From: Clostridiaceae bacterium
Lineage (GTDB): Bacteria > Bacillota > Clostridia > DSM-8532
DNA length: 58,887 nucleotides
Direction: 5' to 3'
Assembly: GCA_012521705.1 (NCBI GenBank)
Contig: JAAYLX010000016.1
Coordinates: forward strand, 1 to 58,887
Below are positions 34,130-43,251 of this stretch, one piece after another; position 1 is the first letter of the stretch, and each line of letters begins with the position of its first letter. The notes beneath the pieces were generated by a model that did no database searches, was not told where the DNA came from, and saw nothing but the letters and a program-made list of their open reading frames with translations. A program made the translations under genes and the position numbers.

Positions 34130-34720
34130 ATGATTATAAAAAAAGCTGAATTTGTTACCACGGCAGTTACGCCGGACCAGTATCCCGAAAGTATTCTTCC
34201 CGAATTTGCAATGGCGGGACGGTCAAATGTGGGAAAATCTTCATTTATAAATGCGATGACAAACCGGAGGAGTCTCGCGAAAGTTGGTGCTACCCCGGGA
34301 AAAACCAGGGTTATTAATTTTTTTAATGTCAATGACGAAGTGATGCTGGTGGACCTGCCCGGGTACGGATATGCAAAAGTCGCAAAGCAGGAAAAAGAGC
34401 GATGGGGTAAAATTATTGAAACCTATTTGAATACAAGAAATGTGCTTAAAGGAATAATTATGTTGGTCGACATCCGCCATGAACCCACAGGGGATGATGT
34501 AACAATGGCTGAATATGTCAAGGCCACAGGAAAGTCTCTGATTGTAGTCGCAACCAAAGCAGACAAGATAAGCAGGGCGCATTATAAGAAGCAGGCCGAC
34601 ACCATCAGAAAATTTCTGAATCTTGATGAGAGGATTAATGTAATACCTTTTTCATCAGAGAAAAAGATTGGAATTGATGAAACCTGGACCGCAATTGAAT
34701 CTTTATTGAATCGAGAGTGA
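34130..34720 (+). CDS. engB: Ribosome-biogenesis GTPase EngB (YsxC/YihA)
   Basis: This is a 196-residue GTPase needed for 50S assembly. G1 is GRSNVGKSS, the G3 region is DLPGYGYA, G4 is TKADK, and the switch region is KTRVINFFNV. The start codon follows the recN stop with no gap, with AGGAG inside the end of recN, so the two are translationally coupled. In many Firmicutes spoIVB follows recN or lon precedes engB; neither is here. Confidence 0.95.
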   Translation: MIIKKAEFVTTAVTPDQYPESILPEFAMAGRSNVGKSSFINAMTNRRSLAKVGATPGKTRVINFFNVNDEVMLVDLPGYGYAKVAKQEKERWGKIIETYLNTRNVLKGIIMLVDIRHEPTGDDVTMAEYVKATGKSLIVVATKADKISRAHYKKQADTIRKFLNLDERINVIPFSSEKKIGIDETWTAIESLLNRE

Positions 34721-34724
34721 AAAT

Positions 34725-35963
34725 ATGATTGCTGAAATTATTGCAGTGGGAACCGAACTCTTAATCGGCCAGATAGTTAATACGAATGCCCAGTACCTTT
34801 CAAGAAGGCTCAACGACCTGGGCATCAACGTATATTACCACAGCGTTGTGGGAGATAATCCTGCCCGTCTCGAGCAAAGCCTGAAACTTGCCATGAGCAG
34901 GGCGGATCTCATTATTACTACCGGTGGCCTGGGTCCTACCAAGGATGACCTTACAAAGGAGACTATAGCCAAAACCCTTGGTAGGAATCTTGTTCTCCAC
35001 CAGGAAAGCCACCAGGCAATAAAGTGCTTCTTTGAAAGACAGCACAGGAAAATCATGAAGAATAATGAGAAACAGGCATACTTTCCCGAAGGCTGCATTG
35101 TTATTCCCAATAACAACGGCACAGCCCCCGGGTGCATTATAGAGCATGAAGGCAAAGTCATTGTCATGTTCCCCGGCCCTCCGAAAGAAATGATACCCAT
35201 GTTTGAAAACACGGTATTCCCTTATTTCGCCGAAAAAACCGGTCAGACAATAGCATCAAGAATGCTTAAAGTCTTCGGAATCGGTGAATCTGAAATGGAA
35301 ACAAGGATTGTTGACCTTATTGACAGTCAGACCAATCCTACCATTGCCCCCTATGTGGGTGACGGGGATGTTGTAATCAGAGTTACTGCCCGGTGCCATG
35401 ACAAAGAGGAAGCCCAGAGAATGATACAGCCTGTTGTCGACCAGATAGCCGAACGGCTGGACTGCTTTTTATATTCCACCAACGGGGAAACAATGGAGGA
35501 AGTGGTTGTAGGCCTTTTGAAGGAAAAAGGTGTAATGCTGTCAACGGCCGAATCCTGCACAGGAGGAATGCTTGCCTCAAGAATAATAAATGTCCCCGGT
35601 TCCTCCAGGGTATTCGAAAGAGGTTTCATAACCTATTCAAACAATGCAAAAATCGAGGAACTTGGAGTTTCTCAGAAAACCCTTGAGACATACGGCGCAG
35701 TGAGCGAAGAGACCGCCGTGGAAATGGTAAGGGGCCTTGTCGCAAGAACCAAAACCCGCGCCGGTATTGCAATTACAGGCATAGCAGGACCAGACGGAGG
35801 AACGGCTGAAAAGCCTGTCGGTCTTGTTTATATTGCCGTATGCCTTGACGGTGTTGTGGAATGCCGCAAATTTAATTTTATAGGCGACAGGCAAAGAGTG
35901 AGAAACGTTTCGTGCCTTAATGCTTTAAACATGCTAAGAATGAAACTTGCATGCTCACAATGA
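34725..35963 (+). CDS. cinA: CinA-like protein (competence/damage-inducible protein A)
   Basis: The protein has 412 residues. The N-terminal MoaB/MogA-like domain (AEIIAVGTELLIGQIVNTNAQYLSRRL; ITTGGLGPTKDDLTKE) is likely an ADP-ribose pyrophosphatase-like domain. The C-terminal CinA domain (LSTAESCTGGMLASRIINVPGSS ... TGIAGPDGGTAEKPVGLVYIA) is of the nicotinamide-mononucleotide amidase type. It is a full-length two-domain form. In B. subtilis cinA adjoins recA; here murJ lies between them. Confidence 0.95.
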   Translation: MIAEIIAVGTELLIGQIVNTNAQYLSRRLNDLGINVYYHSVVGDNPARLEQSLKLAMSRADLIITTGGLGPTKDDLTKETIAKTLGRNLVLHQESHQAIKCFFERQHRKIMKNNEKQAYFPEGCIVIPNNNGTAPGCIIEHEGKVIVMFPGPPKEMIPMFENTVFPYFAEKTGQTIASRMLKVFGIGESEMETRIVDLIDSQTNPTIAPYVGDGDVVIRVTARCHDKEEAQRMIQPVVDQIAERLDCFLYSTNGETMEEVVVGLLKEKGVMLSTAESCTGGMLASRIINVPGSSRVFERGFITYSNNAKIEELGVSQKTLETYGAVSEETAVEMVRGLVARTKTRAGIAITGIAGPDGGTAEKPVGLVYIAVCLDGVVECRKFNFIGDRQRVRNVSCLNALNMLRMKLACSQ

Positions 35964-36019
35964 AATTACATCGTTAGAATGAAATTCGTGGTATGGAAAT
36001 TGCCACACGGGAGATAAAT

Positions 36020-37612
36020 ATGGAAAACACTCAGGATACTGCAAAAAACCTAACCGGAGCTGCCGGCATAGTAATGGTGGCAACTCTGTTAAGCAGAATT
36101 ACGGGATTTTTAAGGACTTTGCTCATAAGTTCAAAAATGATGCCGGCAGGGTACTCGGACGAATTCATTCTGGCATTTACTCTTCCGGATCTGGTTTATG
36201 ACCTTCTTGCGGGAGGCGCCATAGCCGCCGCTTTGATTCCGGTTCTTTCCACTTATCTTGCCAGGGGGCAGGAGAAGACCGGCTGGAAGGCCATAAGCAC
36301 ATTCATGAATATGGCCCTTATTATAATGATATTATTGGAGATTATTTTCTTTGTCTTCACCGACAACCTGCTCGGTATATTCGCGGCGGGCTACAATCAG
36401 GGCAGCACGGGGGACAGGAAGCTTCTTACCGACTTGACCCGGATACTTTTATTGTCGGCACCATTTATGATGATGGCGGGTCAGCTGAACGGAATTCTCA
36501 ATTCCTACAAAAAGTTTGCAGTAGCAGCTTTCGGCCCGGTCATATACAATATGTGCACTATTTTGAGCATTGCTCTGTTTGGCTCAAAAAGCGCATATCT
36601 TACGGCATGGGGCGTGGTTTTCGGAGCTGCGGTTTTCTTTATGATCCAGTTCTCAGCAAGCTTTAAGCACTTTGCACTGTACAGGCCAAGGCTCTTCCTG
36701 AAAAGTCAGGCTTTTAAAGAGCTGATTAACCTTGCACTGCCTTCATTGATTTCGTCGACCATTATTGAAATCAATCTCATAATTTCCAGGAGCTATGCTA
36801 CATATTTTGACGAAGGCATGGTAACACTCCTGAACAACGCAAACCGTACCTGGCAGCTTCCCCTCGGAATATTTGCCCAAAGTATCGGAATAGCTTTGCT
36901 TCCGACCCTTTCAGAAGAGTTTGCATCCGAAAGCTATGACAGCTTTAAAAATATATTGTATAAAGGTCTCAGAGTAGTATTTTTATTGTCCCTGCCCACA
37001 TCCATAATAATGATTGTCTTAAGTCAGGATATTTTCAGGGTTATGTTTAAATGGGGCAGCTTTTCTGAGAGCAGCGTGTTTTACGGCGGACTTTGCCTTA
37101 TGGGGTACTCTTTCGCATTGATTTTTACTTCGGTAATTTCATTGATGACCCGCGCCTTCTATTCAATACACAACAGTAAGACGCCTCTTATATGCAATAC
37201 ATCCGGTATATTGGTCAATTATCTTTTCAACCTCATTTTCACCCGGTATACAGATATAGGAATAGCAGGTACCGCATTGGCATATTCCATATCTTCCTTT
37301 ATAAATATGATGATCCTCCTTTTGGCCTTCAAGAGCAAAACCGGTGTGGACATAATAACCGATAACTTCGGATTCATGGGAAAAGCATCGTTGGGAGGCA
37401 TCGGAGCAGGTATTTTTTCATATATCCTGTCCAGTGTCATTCGTCCCGACATTACTTCAAAATTCAGCCAGGTACTGGTTTTAATGCTTCCCATGGTGGC
37501 AGGGCTGGGCCTTTTCTGGTTTGTTATGGATTTCCTCAGAGTTCCCGAAATTAAATTCATCAATCAGCTTGTATTGTCACGAATTAAAAAAGTTGCTGTT
37601 TTCAGAAGATAA
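36020..37612 (+). CDS. murJ: Lipid II flippase MurJ/MviN family
   Basis: This is a 530-residue integral membrane protein of the MVF/MOP superfamily with about 14 predicted segments. Typical motifs are VATLLSRITGFLRTLLIS at the start and DEFILAFTLPDLVYDLLAGGAIAAALIPVLSTY. It exports the peptidoglycan precursor lipid II. The ATG at 36020 has GGGAG 7 bases upstream; an in-frame start at 35993 is possible but lacks one. Confidence 0.92.
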   Translation: MENTQDTAKNLTGAAGIVMVATLLSRITGFLRTLLISSKMMPAGYSDEFILAFTLPDLVYDLLAGGAIAAALIPVLSTYLARGQEKTGWKAISTFMNMALIIMILLEIIFFVFTDNLLGIFAAGYNQGSTGDRKLLTDLTRILLLSAPFMMMAGQLNGILNSYKKFAVAAFGPVIYNMCTILSIALFGSKSAYLTAWGVVFGAAVFFMIQFSASFKHFALYRPRLFLKSQAFKELINLALPSLISSTIIEINLIISRSYATYFDEGMVTLLNNANRTWQLPLGIFAQSIGIALLPTLSEEFASESYDSFKNILYKGLRVVFLLSLPTSIIMIVLSQDIFRVMFKWGSFSESSVFYGGLCLMGYSFALIFTSVISLMTRAFYSIHNSKTPLICNTSGILVNYLFNLIFTRYTDIGIAGTALAYSISSFINMMILLLAFKSKTGVDIITDNFGFMGKASLGGIGAGIFSYILSSVIRPDITSKFSQVLVLMLPMVAGLGLFWFVMDFLRVPEIKFINQLVLSRIKKVAVFRR

Positions 37613-37637
37613 TTCCAGAAATTTGAAAATATATCTG

Positions 37638-37681
37638 TTGACGTTTGCAAATTTCTATATTATAATAAGAACAAATGTTCG
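37638..37681 (+). promoter_or_regulatory. recA promoter with LexA (SOS) box
   Basis: TTGACG (37638-37643) and TATAAT (37661-37666) are exactly 17 bases apart. Just downstream, GAAC-AAAT-GTTC (37669-37680) matches the Gram-positive LexA box (GAAC-N4-GTTC core). It is placed to block transcription of recA until DNA damage removes LexA. Confidence 0.9.
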
Positions 37682-37711
37682 GTAAAGGAGGGTCTGCCGC
37701 AAGGCGGTGTT

Positions 37712-38746
37712 ATGGACGAGAAGAAAAAAGCATTGGAACTGGTGATGAGCCAGATAGAAAAGCAATTTGGCAAAGGTGCTGTCATGAAGCTTGGGGAAGT
37801 GCCCCATGTAAGCGCGGATGCCATTCCTACAGGAGCCCTGTCACTGGATATCGCTTTGGGAGTTGGAGGCTTGCCCAGAGGAAGGATTATTGAAATATAT
37901 GGTCCTGAATCGTCAGGTAAGACAACTGTTGCCCTCCATTGTATCGCTGAAGCCCAGAAAGCCGACGGCGAAGCGGCATTTATAGATGCGGAACACGCAC
38001 TGGATCCCGTATATGCCAAAAACTTAGGCGTGGATATAGACAATCTCATAGTCGCCCAGCCCGATACCGGGGAGCAGGCCCTGGAAATTTGCGAGGCCCT
38101 TGTCAGAAGTGGCGCCATAGATGTTATTGTAGTTGACTCGGTTGCAGCTTTGGTACCTAAAGCCGAGATTGACGGAGAGATGGGGGACCAGTTTGTAGGT
38201 CTTCAGGCAAGGCTAATGTCCCAGGCCATGAGAAAACTGTCGGGCGTTGTGAGTAAGTCAAAGACAGTAGCCATATTCATTAACCAGCTCCGTGAAAAAG
38301 TCGGAATAATGTTCGGAAACCCCGAAGTCACCCCCGGTGGCCGCGCGCTTAAATTCTATTCATCCGTTCGTCTTGAAGTAAGGAGAACCGAGACCATCAA
38401 GCAGGGTGCCGATCCTGTAGGCAGCCGCACCAAGGTAAAAGTTGTGAAGAACAAGGTTGCGCCTCCGTTTAAAGAAGCAGAATTCGATATTATTTACGGT
38501 GAAGGTATTTCCAGGGAAGGTTGCATCCTTGATGTGGGTGTTGCTCTGGATATCATTAAGAAGAGCGGCGCGTGGTTCTCCTATGAAAACCAGCGTATTG
38601 GCCAGGGACGGGAGAATGTAAAGAGTTATCTGAAAGAGAACCCTGAGCTGACAAAAGAGATAGAGAACAGAATCAAGGCCGAGTACGATAAAGCTTTTCT
38701 GGGTAGTATCGGAACACATGTTGCCGGTGATGATACAGAAGAGTAA
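37712..38746 (+). CDS. recA: Recombinase RecA
   Basis: This is a 344-residue RecA with Walker [10 protein letters not shown], Walker B region [16 protein letters not shown], loop L1 [21 protein letters not shown] and L2 [30 protein letters not shown]. It carries out strand exchange and stimulates LexA cleavage. Oddity: the full ribosome-binding site AAAGGAGGG (37684-37692) is about 20 bases from the ATG. A small GCCGC-AAG-GCGGT hairpin lies between them, and a weaker AAGGCGG lies 4-5 bases from the ATG. Confidence 0.98.
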   Translation: MDEKKKALELVMSQIEKQFGKGAVMKLGEVPHVSADAIPTGALSLDIALGVGGLPRGRIIEIYGPESSGKTTVALHCIAEAQKADGEAAFIDAEHALDPVYAKNLGVDIDNLIVAQPDTGEQALEICEALVRSGAIDVIVVDSVAALVPKAEIDGEMGDQFVGLQARLMSQAMRKLSGVVSKSKTVAIFINQLREKVGIMFGNPEVTPGGRALKFYSSVRLEVRRTETIKQGADPVGSRTKVKVVKNKVAPPFKEAEFDIIYGEGISREGCILDVGVALDIIKKSGAWFSYENQRIGQGRENVKSYLKENPELTKEIENRIKAEYDKAFLGSIGTHVAGDDTEE

Positions 38747-38800
38747 TCAGCCATCTGAGTTGGTGGTTATATGATATATTTAATCAACCATTTGAGTCGG
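38744..38800 (+). repeat. Imperfect 20-base direct repeat at the recA 3' end
   Basis: Two 20-base copies, 38744-38763 and 38781-38800 (17 of 20 identical, TAATCAGCCATCTGAG versus TAATCAACCATTTGAG at the start). The first copy begins with the recA stop codon. Confidence 0.75.
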
Positions 38801-39137
38801 TAACCTTGAAGAATACTATATAAGGCATATAACATATAAAATACTTACATTAATAATATTTATATCAGCAAAAGCCTTCCGTGAGATCATCACGGGAGGT
38901 TTTTATTTTAATATTCGGTCATGACGTTATCGCTATATGATTATTGTTGTATAATTAGATTGCGGGGTTTGTTTTGACCGTAAATTAGCTTTATGCAAAA
39001 AACAAATATAATTTCCAAACTTCAGAAACTTTTATGCAGAAACTTTCAACTTACTGTTTGGATACTAATCTGTTATACTAATATTCGGAGACTTTCAGGA
39101 TATTTTGTAATGACGATTTAACGGATTGGGGTTGCAA
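38747..39137. other. 391-base intergenic region downstream of recA
   Basis: It holds the imperfect 20-base repeat, the recA terminator at 38875-38904, and then about 230 AT-rich bases that must contain the promoter of the sugar-sensing operon. A TATAAT with a poor -35 is present near 38949. CAGAAACTTT occurs twice (39023-39032 and 39037-39046) and may be a regulator site. No gene was seen. Confidence 0.5.
38875..38904 (+). terminator. recA terminator
   Basis: CCTTCCGTGA (38875-38884) pairs with TCACGGGAGG (38890-38899), with one G-T pair and a GATCA loop. It is followed by TTTTT. Confidence 0.88.
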
Positions 39138-40133
39138 ATGAGGTATATTTATATAGCCTTGATTATGGTATTAATAGTACTTGTGGCAATGCTGATGAAT
39201 TTATACATCACATTCAATACCGAAAGCAATAATCCATCTTCTCAGAGCGAGCCAACCTACCATTTTATAATCATCACAAGGGACAATAAGGATCCGTTCT
39301 GGGCAAGATTCAAAAGCGGAGCCCTTGAAGCGGGGAATCAAAAAAATATTTTTGTGGAATTTGTTGATATTTCTCACAAGGATCCTGCTTTGTCCGCCAA
39401 CGCCATTGAAAGGGCAATACTTTCTGAGGTGGATGGAATCGCCCTGCAACCCTACGATGTTGAAATAAGCTCCGATGCGGTTTCCAAAGCGATGGAAGCG
39501 GGAATTGCAACACTGACTTTTGAAAACGATATATATTATATACCAAATGTTCCGACCGTGGGCTCAAACAGCTATGAGATAGGCTACAGAGCCGGTGAGA
39601 TGGCGGCAGAAGCTTCCGGGGGCAAAGCCAAAATTGCTATAATGGTAAGTGAACCCGGTGCGGATAAAAATAAACAGTACAATAATATAAAATTGCAGGG
39701 GCTCCTTGACGCGATTTCACGATACCCCAAAATGACTGTTGAACAGATTTATGCCCTGGATACAAAAATGTTTGTAGTGGACAAGCTGACCATGTCCCTT
39801 CTGGCTGACAATCCGGAAATTGATTTGATTATATGCAATGATGGAGAGAATACCCCTGGTGTTGCCCAGGTTGTAATAGATGCCGGTAAGGTAGGAATTG
39901 TGAACATCATTGGATTCGGCAACATGCCCAAGACCATGGATTATATCGAGGAGGGAGTACTCTATGGCACAATAACCGCCGACAGTTATGCCATAGGATA
40001 CAATACGGTAATGCAGCTTGCCGAAATGTGTGACGGGAAACAGGTGAATGAAGTTCTGAACACCAATGTTTACTCCTTTACGGCAGACAATATCAGATAT
40101 TACAGGGAATACTTTGAAAACAACAGCCAATAG
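39138..40133 (+). CDS. Membrane-anchored sugar-binding protein (XylFII-like sensor subunit)
   Basis: The protein has 331 residues. One N-terminal membrane segment (about residues 3-25) has no lipobox Cys, and a periplasmic-binding-protein type 1 (LacI/RbsB-like) domain follows (HFIIITRDNKDPFWARFKSGALEAG; DGIALQPYD; VGSNSYEIGYRAGEMAAE; VNIIGFGNMPKTMDYIEEGVLYGTITAD). It is encoded directly before a LytS/YesM kinase. This matches the clostridial XylFII-LytS arrangement, in which a tethered sugar-binding protein docks onto the kinase. The ligand is unknown. The ATG at 39138 follows a GGGG site by about 7 bases. Confidence 0.85.
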   Translation: MRYIYIALIMVLIVLVAMLMNLYITFNTESNNPSSQSEPTYHFIIITRDNKDPFWARFKSGALEAGNQKNIFVEFVDISHKDPALSANAIERAILSEVDGIALQPYDVEISSDAVSKAMEAGIATLTFENDIYYIPNVPTVGSNSYEIGYRAGEMAAEASGGKAKIAIMVSEPGADKNKQYNNIKLQGLLDAISRYPKMTVEQIYALDTKMFVVDKLTMSLLADNPEIDLIICNDGENTPGVAQVVIDAGKVGIVNIIGFGNMPKTMDYIEEGVLYGTITADSYAIGYNTVMQLAEMCDGKQVNEVLNTNVYSFTADNIRYYREYFENNSQ

Positions 40134-40146
40134 ACTGGGGGCAGTC

Positions 40147-41655
40147 ATGATTAAGATAAAAGTTGCGAATTTCCGTACAAAACTGCAAATATTTTTCCTG
40201 TTGGCCATTTTCGTCGTGCTCCTGGCCTCTGTTTACATGTATTTTTCGCTCCAGATACTGATACAGGACACCACTGAAATGTATGAAAAAACAATGGAGC
40301 TTACTGCCATTTACAAACAACTGGGATATATCCAGAATGAAATAGAAACCTACCTTTCAACCAACAGTTCCGACAGCCTGATTGCATTCTACGATTACAT
40401 GAATGAAATCAAATCCCTGGCGGACAGGCTGATCAGAAATGTTACATATACTCCTGACGGCATTAAGAGCAAAAACGCAGGAAACATGATACTGAATTAT
40501 CTTGACCACAGTGAAAAGGCCATTATATCCAAGCGCGGCCGTGATATTGAAGGCTATACCTATTATTACGACCTGACGGTAAAAGAGAATAATGACATAA
40601 TGAGTTATATTGAAGAAATAATGAGCAAGGAGCTTATTAATACTTCCAACAGTTATGCGGCCGTGTCAAAGAGAATCCAGTTTGCCACCAAGTTCAACAA
40701 CGCCCTGATTGTATGTGTAATAATTTTCGTTACAGTGATGATACTAAGCTTCAGTTACCAGATTACCAAGCCCATCACGACCCTTGCCTCCTACGCAAAA
40801 AAGGTATCGGGAGGGGACTTTGATGTTGAGGTTCAATCGGACAGCAATGATGAAATTGGAATTCTGTACAATGCATTTAACCTTATGGTGGCAAGTATAA
40901 GAAAGTATATAGGAGAGATACAGGAAAAAGCCCGTCTTGAAAAAAGCCTGAATGAACAGAAACTCAATAATCTTAAAATGAAGAGCGCTCTGCGTGAATC
41001 TGAACTTCTGGCGCTCCAGTCCCAGATTAATCCCCACTTTATTTTCAATACTATTAATATAGGTGCCAAAATAGCCATGCTGGAAGGCGACAAGAAAACC
41101 TGCACCTATCTGGAAAATGCCGCCGACATTTTCCGTTACAACTTAAAGGGATTGGATACCAATGTTACTCTCAGGGAGGAAATTGAGAATGTCAGGTCCT
41201 ATGTGTACCTCCTTCAAACCAGGTTCGGGGATTCGGTCAACTTCAGGATGGAGTTCTGTGACGATGAGAGCGCGCTGGATATTGTTGTGCCGAGAATGAT
41301 ACTCCAGCCCATAATTGAAAATGCTTATATCCACGGAATAAGCGAACTTGAGGACGGAGGGGTAATAATCCTTAAAGTGGAAAGTGACAGTGAGCGTGTC
41401 TATGTCTATATTATGGACAACGGCAAGGGCATGCCCCAGGAAAAGATAGAGGAGCTTTTGGGCGATACCTCCGACGACATTGAGGTAAAATCGGTGCTAT
41501 CGGCCAAGAAAGGCCATACGACAGGAATAGGAGTTGATAACGTAATTAAGCGTTTACGTCTGTACTTCAATAAATATGATGTAATTGACATTAAATGCGA
41601 AGATGGATTTACCAAGGTAATATTTAAACTCCCCAGAAAGAAAGAGAGTGTGTAG
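40147..41655 (+). CDS. LytS/YesM-type sensor histidine kinase
   Basis: The kinase has 502 residues. TM1 (about 15-38) is followed by a modest extracytoplasmic helical region (about 40-185), TM2 (about 188-208) and HAMP (about 210-262). A coiled stretch and the kinase domain follow, with His297 in LQSQINPHFIFNTINIG, N box ILQPIIENAYIHGI and G boxes MDNGKGMP and TTGIGVDNVIKRL. The small sensor region fits a kinase that reads the bound state of a partner protein rather than binding sugar itself. It starts 13 bases after the XylFII-like gene (GGGGG 6 bases upstream) and ends 1 base before the regulator ATG. Confidence 0.92.
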   Translation: MIKIKVANFRTKLQIFFLLAIFVVLLASVYMYFSLQILIQDTTEMYEKTMELTAIYKQLGYIQNEIETYLSTNSSDSLIAFYDYMNEIKSLADRLIRNVTYTPDGIKSKNAGNMILNYLDHSEKAIISKRGRDIEGYTYYYDLTVKENNDIMSYIEEIMSKELINTSNSYAAVSKRIQFATKFNNALIVCVIIFVTVMILSFSYQITKPITTLASYAKKVSGGDFDVEVQSDSNDEIGILYNAFNLMVASIRKYIGEIQEKARLEKSLNEQKLNNLKMKSALRESELLALQSQINPHFIFNTINIGAKIAMLEGDKKTCTYLENAADIFRYNLKGLDTNVTLREEIENVRSYVYLLQTRFGDSVNFRMEFCDDESALDIVVPRMILQPIIENAYIHGISELEDGGVIILKVESDSERVYVYIMDNGKGMPQEKIEELLGDTSDDIEVKSVLSAKKGHTTGIGVDNVIKRLRLYFNKYDVIDIKCEDGFTKVIFKLPRKKESV

Positions 41656-41656
41656 G

Positions 41657-43240
41657 ATGTTCAGGGCACTTATAGTGGACGATGAACCCATAGCCATTGA
41701 TTCTATTGAATATATAATAAAGAATAATTTCAGCAACCTTGAAGTAGGCGGCAGGGCAAAATCAGGCAGGGAAGCCATAGAGAAAGCATATAATATTCGG
41801 CCTGATATAGTTCTCATAGATATTAAAATGCCCGGGATCAACGGACTTGAAGCCATACGCAAAATTCAGGATATGAACCCGGATGCGTATTTTATTATAA
41901 TCTCAGCCTATGATTATTTTGACTACGCAACCGAAGCTCTGTCCCTCGGGGTTGTAGAATACCTTTTAAAGCCGGTAAAAGAAGTCCGGCTGGTTGAGGC
42001 CCTGAAAAAAGCCATTGATATAATCTCCCAGAAACGTAACAGGATAAGCTGGGAGCTTGAGATGAAAGAGAAGTTTGAGATAGTAATTCCGGCTCTTGAA
42101 AACGGATTTATAAATTCAATATGTATGTTTGAAGATAATGCCGAGGAGCTTAAAAATTTCAGCAACCTCTTTGAGCTTGAAGGCAAGGGCGGATATATCA
42201 TGGCCATCGAGTTCGGTGAGAGGGAAGAAGGAAGAATACAGAACAAAATCAGCGCCAGCGTAAAAACCCAGAGCCATTACGGGAATTACAGGGACATACT
42301 TAAATCGCTTTGCGAGTGCATTATTGGCCCTATTATGTTCAACCGGCTCATCGTATATGTGCTCCAGAATCCTGATACCGACAGTTTTGCAATGAAACTC
42401 TCTGCCATAAAACTTGCCGAGGAGTTTTCCAATAAAGTCCGGAACATCTTTGGGGAAGTATCCATCGGAATGGGCAGATACTATACCGATGTGCTTGATG
42501 CAAAGAAATCTTTCAGGGAAGCCATGCAGGCGCTTCAGTATCTTTCCCGGAGTTCGGATTTTATTCTTCATATAGATGATATGATAGAGGAGTATCATGA
42601 AGACACCGAGTTTGACGGGAAAGTTGAACAGGAGATATATATACACGCCTCAAAAGGGGATTTAAATTCAGCTCTGGTCACTTTTGACAACATTTTTGAC
42701 CAGATAGTCTTAAATTGCGGAGAACTGGATGAGATAAAGGATAAGTGCATTGTCCTTGTTGTTGAGTTTTCCAAGAGGTGGGAACATATAAAATATAATT
42801 TCAGACGGGTTCTTGAAAAAATAATGAACGCCTCAAGCCAGGGCGAATTAAGAAGCATTCTGAAAAAATATATAGAAACAATAGTGGACAAGATTAATAT
42901 TAGCCATCAGGAAAAAGTAAACTCTATAATAGAGACAGCAGACGAGTACATGAGGAAAAACTATGCCAAGGACATAACTCTTGACGATATAGCCCGTGAA
43001 GTTAACTTAAGTCCGTACTACTTTAGCCGCTTCTATAAGGAACAAAGTGGAGTAAACTTCATAGACCGCCTGATATCAATCAGAATAGAAAAAGCAAAAC
43101 AGTATATTGAACAAACCGATCTTTCACTGAAAGAAATATCGGGACTGGTAGGATATTCTGATCCTAACTATTTCTCAAAATTATTCAAGAAGGTGACCGG
43201 ATATACTGCCACAGAATATAAAGAGTCTTATAGAAAGTGA
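41657..43240 (+). CDS. YesN-like response regulator (receiver + AraC HTH)
   Basis: This is a 527-residue regulator. The receiver has Asp55 in VLIDIKMPGINGLEAI, with Lys in YLLKPVKE. A long middle region (about 125-420) resembles the YesN linker domain, and an AraC-type DNA-binding end follows (DEYMRKNYAKDITLDDIAREVNLSPYYFSRFYKEQSG ... VGYSDPNYFSKLFKKVTGYTATEYKES). It presumably activates the downstream ABC transporter operon, perhaps through the palindromes at 44377-44429. It is twice the size of the regulator at 30100. Confidence 0.92.
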   Translation: MFRALIVDDEPIAIDSIEYIIKNNFSNLEVGGRAKSGREAIEKAYNIRPDIVLIDIKMPGINGLEAIRKIQDMNPDAYFIIISAYDYFDYATEALSLGVVEYLLKPVKEVRLVEALKKAIDIISQKRNRISWELEMKEKFEIVIPALENGFINSICMFEDNAEELKNFSNLFELEGKGGYIMAIEFGEREEGRIQNKISASVKTQSHYGNYRDILKSLCECIIGPIMFNRLIVYVLQNPDTDSFAMKLSAIKLAEEFSNKVRNIFGEVSIGMGRYYTDVLDAKKSFREAMQALQYLSRSSDFILHIDDMIEEYHEDTEFDGKVEQEIYIHASKGDLNSALVTFDNIFDQIVLNCGELDEIKDKCIVLVVEFSKRWEHIKYNFRRVLEKIMNASSQGELRSILKKYIETIVDKINISHQEKVNSIIETADEYMRKNYAKDITLDDIAREVNLSPYYFSRFYKEQSGVNFIDRLISIRIEKAKQYIEQTDLSLKEISGLVGYSDPNYFSKLFKKVTGYTATEYKESYRK

Positions 43241-43251
43241 GGCTGGCTCTT

